The translations under genes were made by a program, and so were the position numbers. A stretch of DNA of 64,000 bases, from assembly GCA_964647825.1 (NCBI GenBank), contig CAZYJL010000005.1:119179-183178 (forward strand), in the 5' to 3' direction. Below, in pieces: positions 1 to 7,544 of this stretch. Position 1 is the stretch's first letter, and every line of letters begins with the position of its first letter. Below the pieces are notes generated by a model. It saw nothing but the letters and a program-made list of their open reading frames with translations, did not search any database and was not told the DNA's origin. The stretch is from VFKI01 sp964647825 (GTDB lineage: Bacteria > Pseudomonadota > Gammaproteobacteria > DSM-16500).

Positions 1-1
1 A

Positions 2-421
2 CTCTGCGCAAAAGAATCGCTTATTTGGCCAATTACCTACAAAATACTTGCTCATTGGTTAACTTGTTGTTTACCTTTGATTTTAATCAGCCCACTCGCT
101 GGCAGCATGCTAGGTTTATCCGTTAACGAGCTTCGCGATCTTTTTCTTTCTTTGCTCTGTGGCACACCTATACTAAGCATGACGGGTGCAGTAGGTGCCG
201 CACTCGTTGCGAATCTACGTAGTCAAGGATTGCTCTTGCCCATTCTCATCATGCCGTTTTATATTCCACCTCTTATTTTTGGAACCGGAATCATGACAGC
301 TAGTCTATTTCACCAACCAATACTCCCTCTCTTTGCCTTCATGGGAGCATTGGTACTGCTTGCTTTACTTAGCACGCCATGGCTCACAGCGCTTGCGTTA
401 CGCACAGGAACAGATCAGTGA
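2..421 (+). CDS. ccmB: Heme exporter protein CcmB (5' end cut by window)
   Basis: Inner-membrane subunit of the CcmAB(C) ABC machinery of cytochrome c maturation (System I), which acts in release of heme-loaded CcmE. The reading frame is open from base 2, so the N-terminal part lies outside the window; an internal ATG at 77 is not the true start. The visible part matches the C-terminal two thirds of CcmB: the segment around LAHWLT followed by LPLILISPLAG corresponds to the E. coli KVMAHWM...LPLLILSPL region, and several hydrophobic membrane segments follow. The stop TGA (419-421) overlaps the GTG start of ccmC, so the two are translationally coupled. Confidence 0.93.
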   Translation, partial: LCAKESLIWPITYKILAHWLTCCLPLILISPLAGSMLGLSVNELRDLFLSLLCGTPILSMTGAVGAALVANLRSQGLLLPILIMPFYIPPLIFGTGIMTASLFHQPILPLFAFMGALVLLALLSTPWLTALALRTGTDQ

Positions 422-1143
422 ACCTGCATACGCTACTCTCACCACGTTATTTCTATCGCTTTAGTGGCAAACTACTGCCTTTTATGATGACTATTTTTGT
501 ACTCTGCTTAATTTACGGTAGCCTCGATGGTTTATTGATTGCCCCACCTGACTATCAGCAAGGCGATGGTTTTCGGATCATCTATGTGCACGTACCTGCC
601 GCATTTACAGCCATGGCCATCTATCTTGTGATGGCAATGGCTGCGCTCTTAACACTCGTTTGGCGGATCAAACTTGCTGCAATTTGTGTGACATGCAGTG
701 CTGCTATCGGCGTATGGTTTACTGCGCTAGCACTCATTACTGGCTCGCTTTGGGGAAAACCGATGTGGGGTACATTCTGGATCTGGGATGCACGCCTGAC
801 ATCTGTATTAATTTTATTGTTTCTTTATCTCGGCTTGCTGGTTTTACAATCCGTCATTCGCGACCGCGCCGCGCGTGAGCGCACGACTAGCGTACTCGCG
901 TTACTGGGGGCAATTAATCTTCCTATTATTCACTATTCTGTTGTTTGGTGGCACACGCTTCACCAAGGACCAACACTCAGTCGTTTTGCCAAACCGTCTA
1001 TTGCACCTATTATGCTGTGGCCACTACTTGCTATGATTTTTGCATTTTTGTTGTTCTATGCAGTGATTTTATTACAACGCATGCGTAATCAAATTTTATT
1101 ACGTGAAATACGTAGTCAATGGGTAAGGAACATCGTGTCATGA
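418..1143 (+). CDS. ccmC: Heme exporter/handling protein CcmC
   Basis: Polytopic membrane protein that delivers heme to CcmE in cytochrome c maturation. I chose the GTG at 418: it gives 241 residues (E. coli 245), overlaps the ccmB stop as GTGA and has an AGGA 8 bases upstream. The in-frame ATG at 379 would add a tail encoded inside ccmB. The WWD heme-handling signature is present as WGTFWIWDARLTS, and the flanking conserved histidines are seen in YVHVPAA and in HTLHQG. The product also carries the PPDYQQG and NLPIIHYSV blocks typical of CcmC. The stop overlaps ccmD (ATGA). Confidence 0.96.
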   Translation: MNLHTLLSPRYFYRFSGKLLPFMMTIFVLCLIYGSLDGLLIAPPDYQQGDGFRIIYVHVPAAFTAMAIYLVMAMAALLTLVWRIKLAAICVTCSAAIGVWFTALALITGSLWGKPMWGTFWIWDARLTSVLILLFLYLGLLVLQSVIRDRAARERTTSVLALLGAINLPIIHYSVVWWHTLHQGPTLSRFAKPSIAPIMLWPLLAMIFAFLLFYAVILLQRMRNQILLREIRSQWVRNIVS

Positions 1144-1322
1144 CGCATCTCTACCATTTCCTCATGATGGGAGGCTACGGTTATTTTGTCTGGCCAGCAT
1201 GGGGCATAACTTTTTTTATCTTTATTTTTTTATTTGTTACGACACGGCAACAACAAGAACAAACGCTCAAAAAAATTCGAAAATTCATCGCGCTCTCAGA
1301 GGATAAAAGTAATACGCCATGA
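1140..1322 (+). CDS. ccmD: Heme exporter protein CcmD
   Basis: Small single-pass membrane protein of the CcmABCD complex, needed to release holo-CcmE. The 60-residue product starts MTHLYHFLMMGGYGYFVWPA, which carries the conserved F-x-MGGY-x-x-FVW-x-A pattern, followed by a transmembrane helix and a basic cytoplasmic tail. The start at 1140 overlaps the ccmC stop (ATGA); an upstream in-frame ATG at 1119 lies within ccmC and would add residues unlike the family. Confidence 0.93.
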   Translation: MTHLYHFLMMGGYGYFVWPAWGITFFIFIFLFVTTRQQQEQTLKKIRKFIALSEDKSNTP

Positions 1323-1747
1323 ATAACACCCAAAAAAGAAAACTGATGTTCACTTTATTCGGCTTTACAATAGCAAGCTGTGCAGTTGGATTAATTCTTT
1401 TTGCGTTACGACAAAATATTAATCTTTTTTACACACCCAGTGGATTACTCACTGCACATCTCCAAGAAAACCAACCTGTTCGACTGGGTGGCTACGTGAA
1501 AACACATAGCGTGCATTATAGCAGCACGGGAGAAAGTGTTAGTTTTGCAGTGACTGATCATCTTCAGCATATTACTGTGCACTATGCTGGGGTTTTGCCA
1601 ACATTATTTCGTGAAGGTCAAGGTATTGTTGTGACTGGTTTTCTCAATAAAAAACATCAATTTATTGCTAATCAAGTTTTAGCAAAGCACGATGAAAATT
1701 ATATGCCTGCTACGTTAAAAAATGCTCTGTCTGGTCGTCGCGCATGA
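1319..1747 (+). CDS. ccmE: Cytochrome c-type biogenesis heme chaperone CcmE
   Basis: Periplasmic heme chaperone, anchored by one N-terminal helix (about residues 9-29), that binds heme covalently and passes it to CcmF. The covalent heme-binding histidine lies in LAKHDENYMP, which matches the E. coli LAKHDENY motif. The RLGGYV block of the OB-fold beta barrel is also visible. At 142 residues it is of usual family length. ATGA overlap with ccmD; its stop overlaps ccmF. Confidence 0.96.
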   Translation: MNNTQKRKLMFTLFGFTIASCAVGLILFALRQNINLFYTPSGLLTAHLQENQPVRLGGYVKTHSVHYSSTGESVSFAVTDHLQHITVHYAGVLPTLFREGQGIVVTGFLNKKHQFIANQVLAKHDENYMPATLKNALSGRRA

Positions 1748-3681
1748 TTCCCGAATTTGGCACGTTTTTTATTATTCTTGCATTATGTTTTTCGATGACA
1801 CTCATGGGTAGTGCTTGGTACGCGAAACACGCTACTCAAGAAAAATATCAATTGTCTATATCACTTTACCAACACGCGATTACTGGGCAATTTGTTTTTC
1901 TTTTACTTGCGATGCTCTGCTTAATCATTAGCTTAATCACGAATGATATTACTGTACTTTATGTTCGTGAGCATTCTCATCCAACTCTACCACTTTTGTA
2001 TCGTATTGGCGCGGCATGGGGTGGACATGAAGGATCACTATTATTATGGTGTTTAATCCTAACTGGATGGACATTTTTATTTAAATTATTTGGTTCACGT
2101 GCATTATCAACTAACTTACGTTTAACGATTTTTATCACGCTCGGACTTATAAGTACTGGTTTCTTATTATTTTTACTTCTTACATCCAGTCCATTTTTAA
2201 GAGACTTTCCACTCGACCAGGTCATTAGCGCAGATCTCACGCCCGTTTTACAAGACCCAGGTCTTATCTTTCATCCGCCAGTTTTATATACAGGTTATGT
2301 TGGCACGGCAATTGGCTTTGCTTTTGCAATCGGCGCATTATTTGCCGGGGAAATGGAAACATCGTGGTCCACCGCTCTAAAACCATGGGTAATGATACCG
2401 TGGGCATTATTAGGTGCCGGCATCGTTTCTGGTAGTTGGTGGGCCTATCGTGAATTAGGTTGGGGCGGCTGGTGGTTCTGGGATCCCGTAGAAAATGCCT
2501 CTTTACTCCCTTGGCTAGCCGCAACTGCGCTATTTCATAGTTTACTAGTGAGTAAGCGTGGCGCATTTATGGGATGGAGCTTAGTTCTTGCTTTACTTAC
2601 TTTTACCTTAAGCTTAATTGGTACATTTTTAGTACGTTCTGGTGTTTTGGTTTCTGTACATGCATTTGCAAATGATCCAGCACGTGGGCTTTTTCTATTA
2701 ATTTTTCTTGCTCTGATTACGCTTGGAAGTTTTATCTTATATGCAATACGTGCAAAACAATTTTATCGTCCGCCAAATTTTACTTTATTTTCTCGTGAAA
2801 CATTTTTATTACTGAATACACTTTTTTTGCTTACTGTTATTTTTACTATTTTAATAGGCACATTATATCCAATTATACTAGATGCATTGCATGCGGGAAA
2901 AATTTCTGTTGGTGAGCCCTATTTTAATACAATTTTTATACCATTTATGCTATTACTCTTACTCGCCATGGGCGCTGCACCGCATATTCGCTGGCAAAAA
3001 GAAGCACCGAGAAAATTTCTTCATGATACGCAACTTACTTTACTTTCTAGTTTTTTACTTGCTTTGTTATTTCCTTATTTAACTGGTTTTACTTTCTATT
3101 GGAAAACGTTTGCTGGCTTATTTTTTGCAATCTGGGCACTATGCGCCACACTCGTTTACGCTTATAAAAAATTTAGAAAATCTCATTTGCGTACTAAACC
3201 AATGGCGATGATTATTGCTCATCTCGGAATAGCAATATTAGCAATCGGTATTATTGTCAATAAATCTTATAGCGCAGAAAGACAATTACGCCTACAACAA
3301 GGACAAACAGTTTCCTTAAGTGGTTACCAATTTCGATTGACGACCGTCACCACAGAAAAAACAGCAAACTATCAAACAATTAATTTAATATTTTCTGTTT
3401 ACAGGAATAACACAAAAATATCACAAAAATTTGTTGGTATACTTACTGCAGAACAACGTATTTTTGATAGTCATCATGAATCACTTGCACATCCAGGGAT
3501 TTTATATAATCTCTGGCGTGACTTATATATTGCACCAGGTAATCGCTGGCCAGATGGTAGCTGGTCTATTCGTATTTATTATCGGCCTTTCGTCCGCTGG
3601 ATTTGGATAGGTGGTTTACTCACTGTCATAGGTGGTTTATTAGCAGTAATTGCTAGAAGAAAAAGAGAAAAAGAGACATGA
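1744..3681 (+). CDS. ccmF: Cytochrome c heme lyase subunit CcmF
   Basis: Large polytopic membrane subunit of the CcmFGH heme lyase, which attaches heme to apocytochrome c. The 645-residue product has the expected length and about a dozen or more hydrophobic segments. The periplasmic WWD domain is clear at about residues 235-260 (GGWWFWDPVENASLLPWL), and the conserved histidine region WGGHEGSLLLW is near residue 95. It overlaps ccmE and ccmG by 4 bases, indicating a single translationally coupled operon. Confidence 0.97.
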   Translation: MIPEFGTFFIILALCFSMTLMGSAWYAKHATQEKYQLSISLYQHAITGQFVFLLLAMLCLIISLITNDITVLYVREHSHPTLPLLYRIGAAWGGHEGSLLLWCLILTGWTFLFKLFGSRALSTNLRLTIFITLGLISTGFLLFLLLTSSPFLRDFPLDQVISADLTPVLQDPGLIFHPPVLYTGYVGTAIGFAFAIGALFAGEMETSWSTALKPWVMIPWALLGAGIVSGSWWAYRELGWGGWWFWDPVENASLLPWLAATALFHSLLVSKRGAFMGWSLVLALLTFTLSLIGTFLVRSGVLVSVHAFANDPARGLFLLIFLALITLGSFILYAIRAKQFYRPPNFTLFSRETFLLLNTLFLLTVIFTILIGTLYPIILDALHAGKISVGEPYFNTIFIPFMLLLLLAMGAAPHIRWQKEAPRKFLHDTQLTLLSSFLLALLFPYLTGFTFYWKTFAGLFFAIWALCATLVYAYKKFRKSHLRTKPMAMIIAHLGIAILAIGIIVNKSYSAERQLRLQQGQTVSLSGYQFRLTTVTTEKTANYQTINLIFSVYRNNTKISQKFVGILTAEQRIFDSHHESLAHPGILYNLWRDLYIAPGNRWPDGSWSIRIYYRPFVRWIWIGGLLTVIGGLLAVIARRKREKET

Positions 3682-4208
3682 AACTTCGTTATTTATTTCC
3701 ATTATTTGCAATTTTTCTTATTGTAATTGCACTATGGCGCGGACTCAATCTGCATGCAGAAACAATTCCATCTACTCTAATTGGTAAACCCGTACCCACT
3801 TTTTCGTTGCCCATTTTACCAGATACCTCAAAACAACTCACTCAGACGATTTTTTTACATCATGTCAGCTTACTGAATGTGTGGTCAGTAACGTGCAGCG
3901 CGTGCGCTGCAGAACATGCTTTTTTATTACAACTCGCCAATAACAAAACCATCTTACTCTATGGCATGAATTATCATGACAGCCCAGAAGCTGCACGTAC
4001 ATGGTTAATGCGCTATGGCAATCCTTATCAAGCTGTTTTGTTAGATACTAGCGGTGATACTGCTATTGATTGGGGCGTATATGGTACGCCTGAAACCTTT
4101 ATTATTGATAAACATGCCCATATTCGTTACCGCCAACTTGGCGCTATGAATGAAACTGTATGGCGTGAAACACTGTTACCTCTCATTCAAAAGTTGCAAC
4201 AGGAATAG
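3678..4208 (+). CDS. ccmG: Thiol:disulfide interchange protein CcmG/DsbE
   Basis: Periplasmic membrane-anchored thioredoxin-fold protein that keeps apocytochrome c thiols, or CcmH, reduced. It has an N-terminal signal anchor (about residues 4-23), a thioredoxin fold and the cis-proline region YGTPET. The active site reads CSAC in VTCSACAAEH. The family usually has WCPTC or WCxxC, so the tryptophan before the first cysteine is replaced by threonine; both cysteines are kept. ATGA overlap with ccmF; ccmH follows after 3 bases. Confidence 0.9.
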   Translation: MKLRYLFPLFAIFLIVIALWRGLNLHAETIPSTLIGKPVPTFSLPILPDTSKQLTQTIFLHHVSLLNVWSVTCSACAAEHAFLLQLANNKTILLYGMNYHDSPEAARTWLMRYGNPYQAVLLDTSGDTAIDWGVYGTPETFIIDKHAHIRYRQLGAMNETVWRETLLPLIQKLQQE

Positions 4209-4211
4209 TCA

Positions 4212-4685
4212 ATGTTAAAAAAAACACAGTATTTATTTAAACAAAAAATACTAATTTTTTTTCTAATCTATTTTAGTCTCTCCTATGCGATGGCATTCGC
4301 AGAAATTAAAGACACTTACTCTTTCCCTACAGAACAACAAACCGTTCGTTTTCAAACACTCACAACCGAATTACGCTGTTTAGTCTGCCAGAATCAGACC
4401 TTAGCAGAGTCTGGTGCACCACTTGCCAATGATTTACGCAGGCAAATATATAAAAAAATCTTAAACGGTGAATCCAATCAGAAAATCATACACTATTTAA
4501 CAGATCGTTATGGTGATTTTATTTTATATCGACCACCTTTTACATTCAAAACAGCGGCTTTATGGTTAACGCCTTTTTTATTTTTTCTCTGCCTATCATG
4601 TGGATTTTTTTATTATTTTCTTACCAAAAAAAAAGCTGAGCAAAACAACCATCCTTGCACTATTATTGAGAAAAAACCAGTATGA
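4212..4685 (+). CDS. ccmH: Cytochrome c-type biogenesis protein CcmH
   Basis: Redox protein of the heme lyase complex. It carries the defining LRCLVCQNQ motif (two redox cysteines) at about residues 55-63, a signal sequence or first helix at the N-terminus, and a second membrane helix near residue 115. At 157 residues it matches the short, separate CcmH (CycL) form rather than the E. coli CcmH-CcmI fusion. The stop overlaps the start of the ccmI-like gene as ATGA. Confidence 0.95.
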   Translation: MLKKTQYLFKQKILIFFLIYFSLSYAMAFAEIKDTYSFPTEQQTVRFQTLTTELRCLVCQNQTLAESGAPLANDLRRQIYKKILNGESNQKIIHYLTDRYGDFILYRPPFTFKTAALWLTPFLFFLCLSCGFFYYFLTKKKAEQNNHPCTIIEKKPV

Positions 4686-5044
4686 ACGGTATGAAAAAAT
4701 TTATTTTTTATTTTATATTTTTGACTATCTCAGTAATTTTATATGTTTTTTTCGGAAATTTTCTTGGTGAAAAAAAATGGTTATCACATGGTAAAGAACA
4801 TTATGCCTTAATGAAGACCATTGACGAATTAGGCGGCATTGACACTATCACACAAAAAATCGAGGAACGTCTTACAAAAAATCCTAATGATGCCCGCGGT
4901 TGGATAATCCTCGGAAAAATATGGCTCGCTGAAAAGAAATTTTCTCTTGCCAATACTGCATTTAAAAAAGCACAGCAACTTGAACCTGACAATCAAGAAA
5001 TAAATACTTTAATTCAATTATCGGAAAAATCTTCACACCAATAA
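4682..5044 (+). CDS. Short CcmI/CycH-like TPR protein
   Basis: The 120-residue product has one N-terminal membrane helix (about residues 6-25) and then a helical segment matching a tetratricopeptide repeat: ARGWIILGKIWLAEKKFSLA followed by an FKKAQQLEPDN turn. Position after ccmH and the ATGA overlap argue for the CcmI role, which is to present apocytochrome c to the lyase. Full CcmI proteins are usually about 300-400 residues, so this is a strongly reduced version with a single recognisable TPR region. There is no sign of a downstream frameshifted remainder: an inserted repeat element begins 28 bases after the stop. Confidence 0.75.
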   Translation: MNGMKKFIFYFIFLTISVILYVFFGNFLGEKKWLSHGKEHYALMKTIDELGGIDTITQKIEERLTKNPNDARGWIILGKIWLAEKKFSLANTAFKKAQQLEPDNQEINTLIQLSEKSSHQ

Positions 5045-5072
5045 ACCATTCTTTTTTTAACAAATTAAAATC

Positions 5073-5257
5073 GTAATAGCTCAGGTAGTTAAGCATTGTT
5101 AACTTGACTGCATAACACAGGTTCCGCAGAGGCATCACTTCATCGAAGCAGCGCCCTTTCATGTTTCATGAAGCGAATTTTCATTGCTAAAATACAACCT
5201 GCTGTTGGGTGACTGCGGTCAGTCAAGTTAACAATGCTTAACTACCTGAGCTGTTAC
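5073..5257. mobile_element. Palindrome-bounded MITE-like element, copy 1
   Basis: A 185-bp element with 37-bp terminal inverted repeats (5073-5109 and 5221-5257, 36 of 37 matching), starting GTAA and ending TTAC. It is flanked by an 8-bp direct repeat with 6 of 8 identity (TTAAAATC at 5065-5072, TAAAAATT at 5258-5265). An internal hairpin at 5152-5175 has arms TTCATG/CATGAA and outer pairs CGC/GCG. No open reading frame fills it. It shares its interior with copies at 13069, 14832 and 31219. It sits between the ccm operon and the cyclase-like gene. Confidence 0.85.
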
Positions 5258-5430
5258 TAAAAATTAAAAAATCTATTTGTTCTCAAAATGTCCAAAAAAA
5301 TAATATTATTTTTTAAATAGGGTCATCTCATCATTTCTTTTGTTTTAAAAGAATAATCAAACATAAGCACTTTTTGCTTAGCACAAAATAAAATCAAACT
5401 TTTTAAAAAACACCAAACAAGCTCTAGACT

Positions 5431-5459
5431 TTGACGTAAAAGCCTGCTAGTTGTATTAA
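5431..5459 (+). promoter_or_regulatory. Sigma70-type promoter of the cyclase-like gene
   Basis: The -35 box TTGACG (5431-5436) and -10 box TATTAA (5454-5459) are separated by exactly 17 bases. A strong ribosome binding site, AGAAGGAG, follows at 5485-5492, just before the ATG at 5500. The gene therefore appears to be a separate transcription unit, not an extension of the ccm operon. Confidence 0.6.
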
Positions 5460-5499
5460 AAACACATGCACGCCTTTACACACCAGAAGGAGAATATCA

Positions 5500-7539
5500 A
5501 TGAAAAAAATGATATTCAGGAGCGCAGGTGCTAAGGAGAGAGAAGAGGAAAAGTTAACATTTCCGGTTTCGAATAAAGAAATTATTCGCCAAGCAAATTT
5601 TTCGCCACAATTCCTTTATGATACAGCGCATGTTGCACATTATCTAAAAGCCGCTATCTCTATTCGAATTGGTAACAAACCAAATGATAATAAAGGATTA
5701 GCGGTAACTTACAAACCAATCACTCTTAAAACAAAAACAGCAAATGAACCCCCTTTGAAAGGTTATATTGCATGGGATCAAGATAAATTTGGCAGAGGAA
5801 TAAATTGTACCATCACGCAAAGTGACTCCCCACCTTTTCGTAATGGCTTGCCTGCAAAACCAGATACCTATTTTATTGTGCAAAACAAAAGGGGGGAATG
5901 GGATATTTATTACAGTAATGGGGAAAGAGTGTACCTGCCGAAAAGCGATGAATTAGTTATAGAAAAATTACAACATGCCTTGCAATTCGAATCAAAGCCA
6001 GAAAATGTAATACGCGCTATTCGTTATTACAATTGTTATTTTGTTCACCACAATAAACCCATACCTGTCGAAGGATTTAAACCAATCCAATTAAAAATAA
6101 GTATCAATGATTTATTAGATGGTATTCATCAAGGTATTTATGAAGTGGAAGAAAATAAGGAAGGCTTGATTCAGTTTTGGAAAAAAAATTCTTTAAATGA
6201 ATATTCTATTTTCAGCGTTAACTTGCAGGAGCTATCTAACAAACAGTCTTTACCTGATTTTTCTATCCAATCTAACGAACACCTGCTTCTACAAAAAAAA
6301 CCAGTGGCGATTAGCCAAGAGACATGGGATATTTTAATTAAAAATGATGATCACTTGCTTGCTGTGAGCGAGTATTCAATTAACGACCGTGATAAAAATC
6401 CAAAGCCATTACTAATCGTTGGACAAGAAGATCATAAAAATATACTACGCCCTGTTACAGGTGATGCAGATTTACTATGGATAGCGCCTTCTATTAACCT
6501 TCTTAAATTTGCACAATCTATATCTTGGGGAAACGATAATAATTATTTAATCAATCAAGAGTACAATACATGCAACCCGAAAGAACTGGAAAAACTAATC
6601 CGACTTTACTTTGAAATTCGTGTCGCTCTAACAGGTCAATCGACAGCGCCAGAAGCTATTCTACAAAAAATTCAAAGTATCATCCTCAATGATAAAAAGG
6701 TCGCTGCACCTATCACAGATGAAATTCGCGAAACCGTCACCGCTATACCTCCCGCAGAAAAAGAAAGAATTACTCGCATTGCCAGCCAAACTGGAATTAT
6801 CAGACCATTTGAATTTTTTCTTGCACAATGCGTGAATGATGCTATGAAAAATAGAAACCCACTATTGGCGAATATTTTTCAACACGGTACAGAAATTAGT
6901 AACCCAGGCACGCCTTCATCTCTTAATGACAGAATGCTGCATTTTTTTAATGGGGAAATGTTCATTACAGAAAATGAAGAACAATTAATCGCATTTATTT
7001 TACAAGAAGGGTATCTAGAAAATCATCTTGTTCCAATTCACCCAAAATGGAATATAGAAAAATGGGCACCAGTTATCCAAAAACAACTTGCACTTCAACA
7101 AGATATATTCATCGCTAAAGAAACCATTAAAAATTTTCACGCTTACATTTATTCATCGACACTTTATAAAACGGTAGAGAAACAAAAAATATGCATCATG
7201 ACAACAGATAGTGATGAAGAGGAAATACATACTAAAGAACACCTATCTTCTCGGTCAAAAAAGACTTGTCCATCAAGTGATTCTAGTACGCGTTGTCTAT
7301 TAGAAAAATTCCAGCCTCAACAAGAAAATACATTGGTTTTAAAAGAAAATATAAAAATAGAAGGTTATAAAAAATTTAACAACCCCCCACTAAAAAAATC
7401 AGAGAGTGATATTACTTACCATCGCACAAAACATTACACAAGCTACACAGCAGCATTTTTTTCAAAAACCAATAGAACGACAGGATTGCTTAAGACAAAT
7501 ACTTTTACATTAGGGCAAACAAAAACAAAAGTTCATTAA
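5500..7539 (+). CDS. ExoY/edema factor/CyaA-family nucleotidyl cyclase toxin-like protein
   Basis: I read this 679-residue protein as a relative of the ExoY, anthrax edema factor and CyaA cyclases, whose toxins are activated inside host cells (by calmodulin or F-actin) and make cyclic nucleotides. Seen in the sequence: a region I NKGLAVTYK (K65, K72) followed by KGYIAWDQD; a region II PVTGDADLLWIAPS (residues 318-331) whose D322 and D324 match the two metal-binding aspartates of TADYDLFxxAPS; a region III FQHGTEISNPG (H462, E465, N468) matching HGTEQ-N of EF/CyaA and the NPG of ExoY; and GY...HPKWNI (504-519) like the GYHF-AHPDWNV block near the ExoY C-terminus. The position of the EF catalytic histidine holds threonine (T70); as I recall ExoY, it also lacks a histidine there. 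The spacing between regions I and II (about 250 residues) is longer than usual, suggesting an inserted domain. Residues about 545-679 form a polar, low-complexity tail with an acidic patch (DSDEEE, 570-575). There is no signal peptide or membrane helix. Delivery by a specialised secretion system is inference. Confidence 0.8.
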   Translation: MKKMIFRSAGAKEREEEKLTFPVSNKEIIRQANFSPQFLYDTAHVAHYLKAAISIRIGNKPNDNKGLAVTYKPITLKTKTANEPPLKGYIAWDQDKFGRGINCTITQSDSPPFRNGLPAKPDTYFIVQNKRGEWDIYYSNGERVYLPKSDELVIEKLQHALQFESKPENVIRAIRYYNCYFVHHNKPIPVEGFKPIQLKISINDLLDGIHQGIYEVEENKEGLIQFWKKNSLNEYSIFSVNLQELSNKQSLPDFSIQSNEHLLLQKKPVAISQETWDILIKNDDHLLAVSEYSINDRDKNPKPLLIVGQEDHKNILRPVTGDADLLWIAPSINLLKFAQSISWGNDNNYLINQEYNTCNPKELEKLIRLYFEIRVALTGQSTAPEAILQKIQSIILNDKKVAAPITDEIRETVTAIPPAEKERITRIASQTGIIRPFEFFLAQCVNDAMKNRNPLLANIFQHGTEISNPGTPSSLNDRMLHFFNGEMFITENEEQLIAFILQEGYLENHLVPIHPKWNIEKWAPVIQKQLALQQDIFIAKETIKNFHAYIYSSTLYKTVEKQKICIMTTDSDEEEIHTKEHLSSRSKKTCPSSDSSTRCLLEKFQPQQENTLVLKENIKIEGYKKFNNPPLKKSESDITYHRTKHYTSYTAAFFSKTNRTTGLLKTNTFTLGQTKTKVH

Positions 7540-7544
7540 AAAAC

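Noticed and set aside
379..417. ATG at 379 as ccmC start
   Set aside because: It would place 13 codons inside ccmB and adds residues unlike CcmC; the GTG at 418 couples to the ccmB stop and has a ribosome site.
4682..5044. ccmI-like gene as a pseudogene
   Set aside because: The frame is intact, has a start coupled to ccmH, a membrane helix and a TPR segment, and no remnant of a longer gene is visible downstream; reduced length alone is not decay.
5073..5257. Palindromic elements as intrinsic terminators or CRISPR units
   Set aside because: No T tract follows the outer stem, the copies are kilobases apart and flanked by target duplications, and there is no repeat-spacer periodicity.
5700..5720. 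Inactive cyclase because the EF catalytic histidine position holds T70
   Set aside because: As I recall its sequence, ExoY also lacks histidine at that position and is active, so the substitution does not by itself argue for loss of activity.
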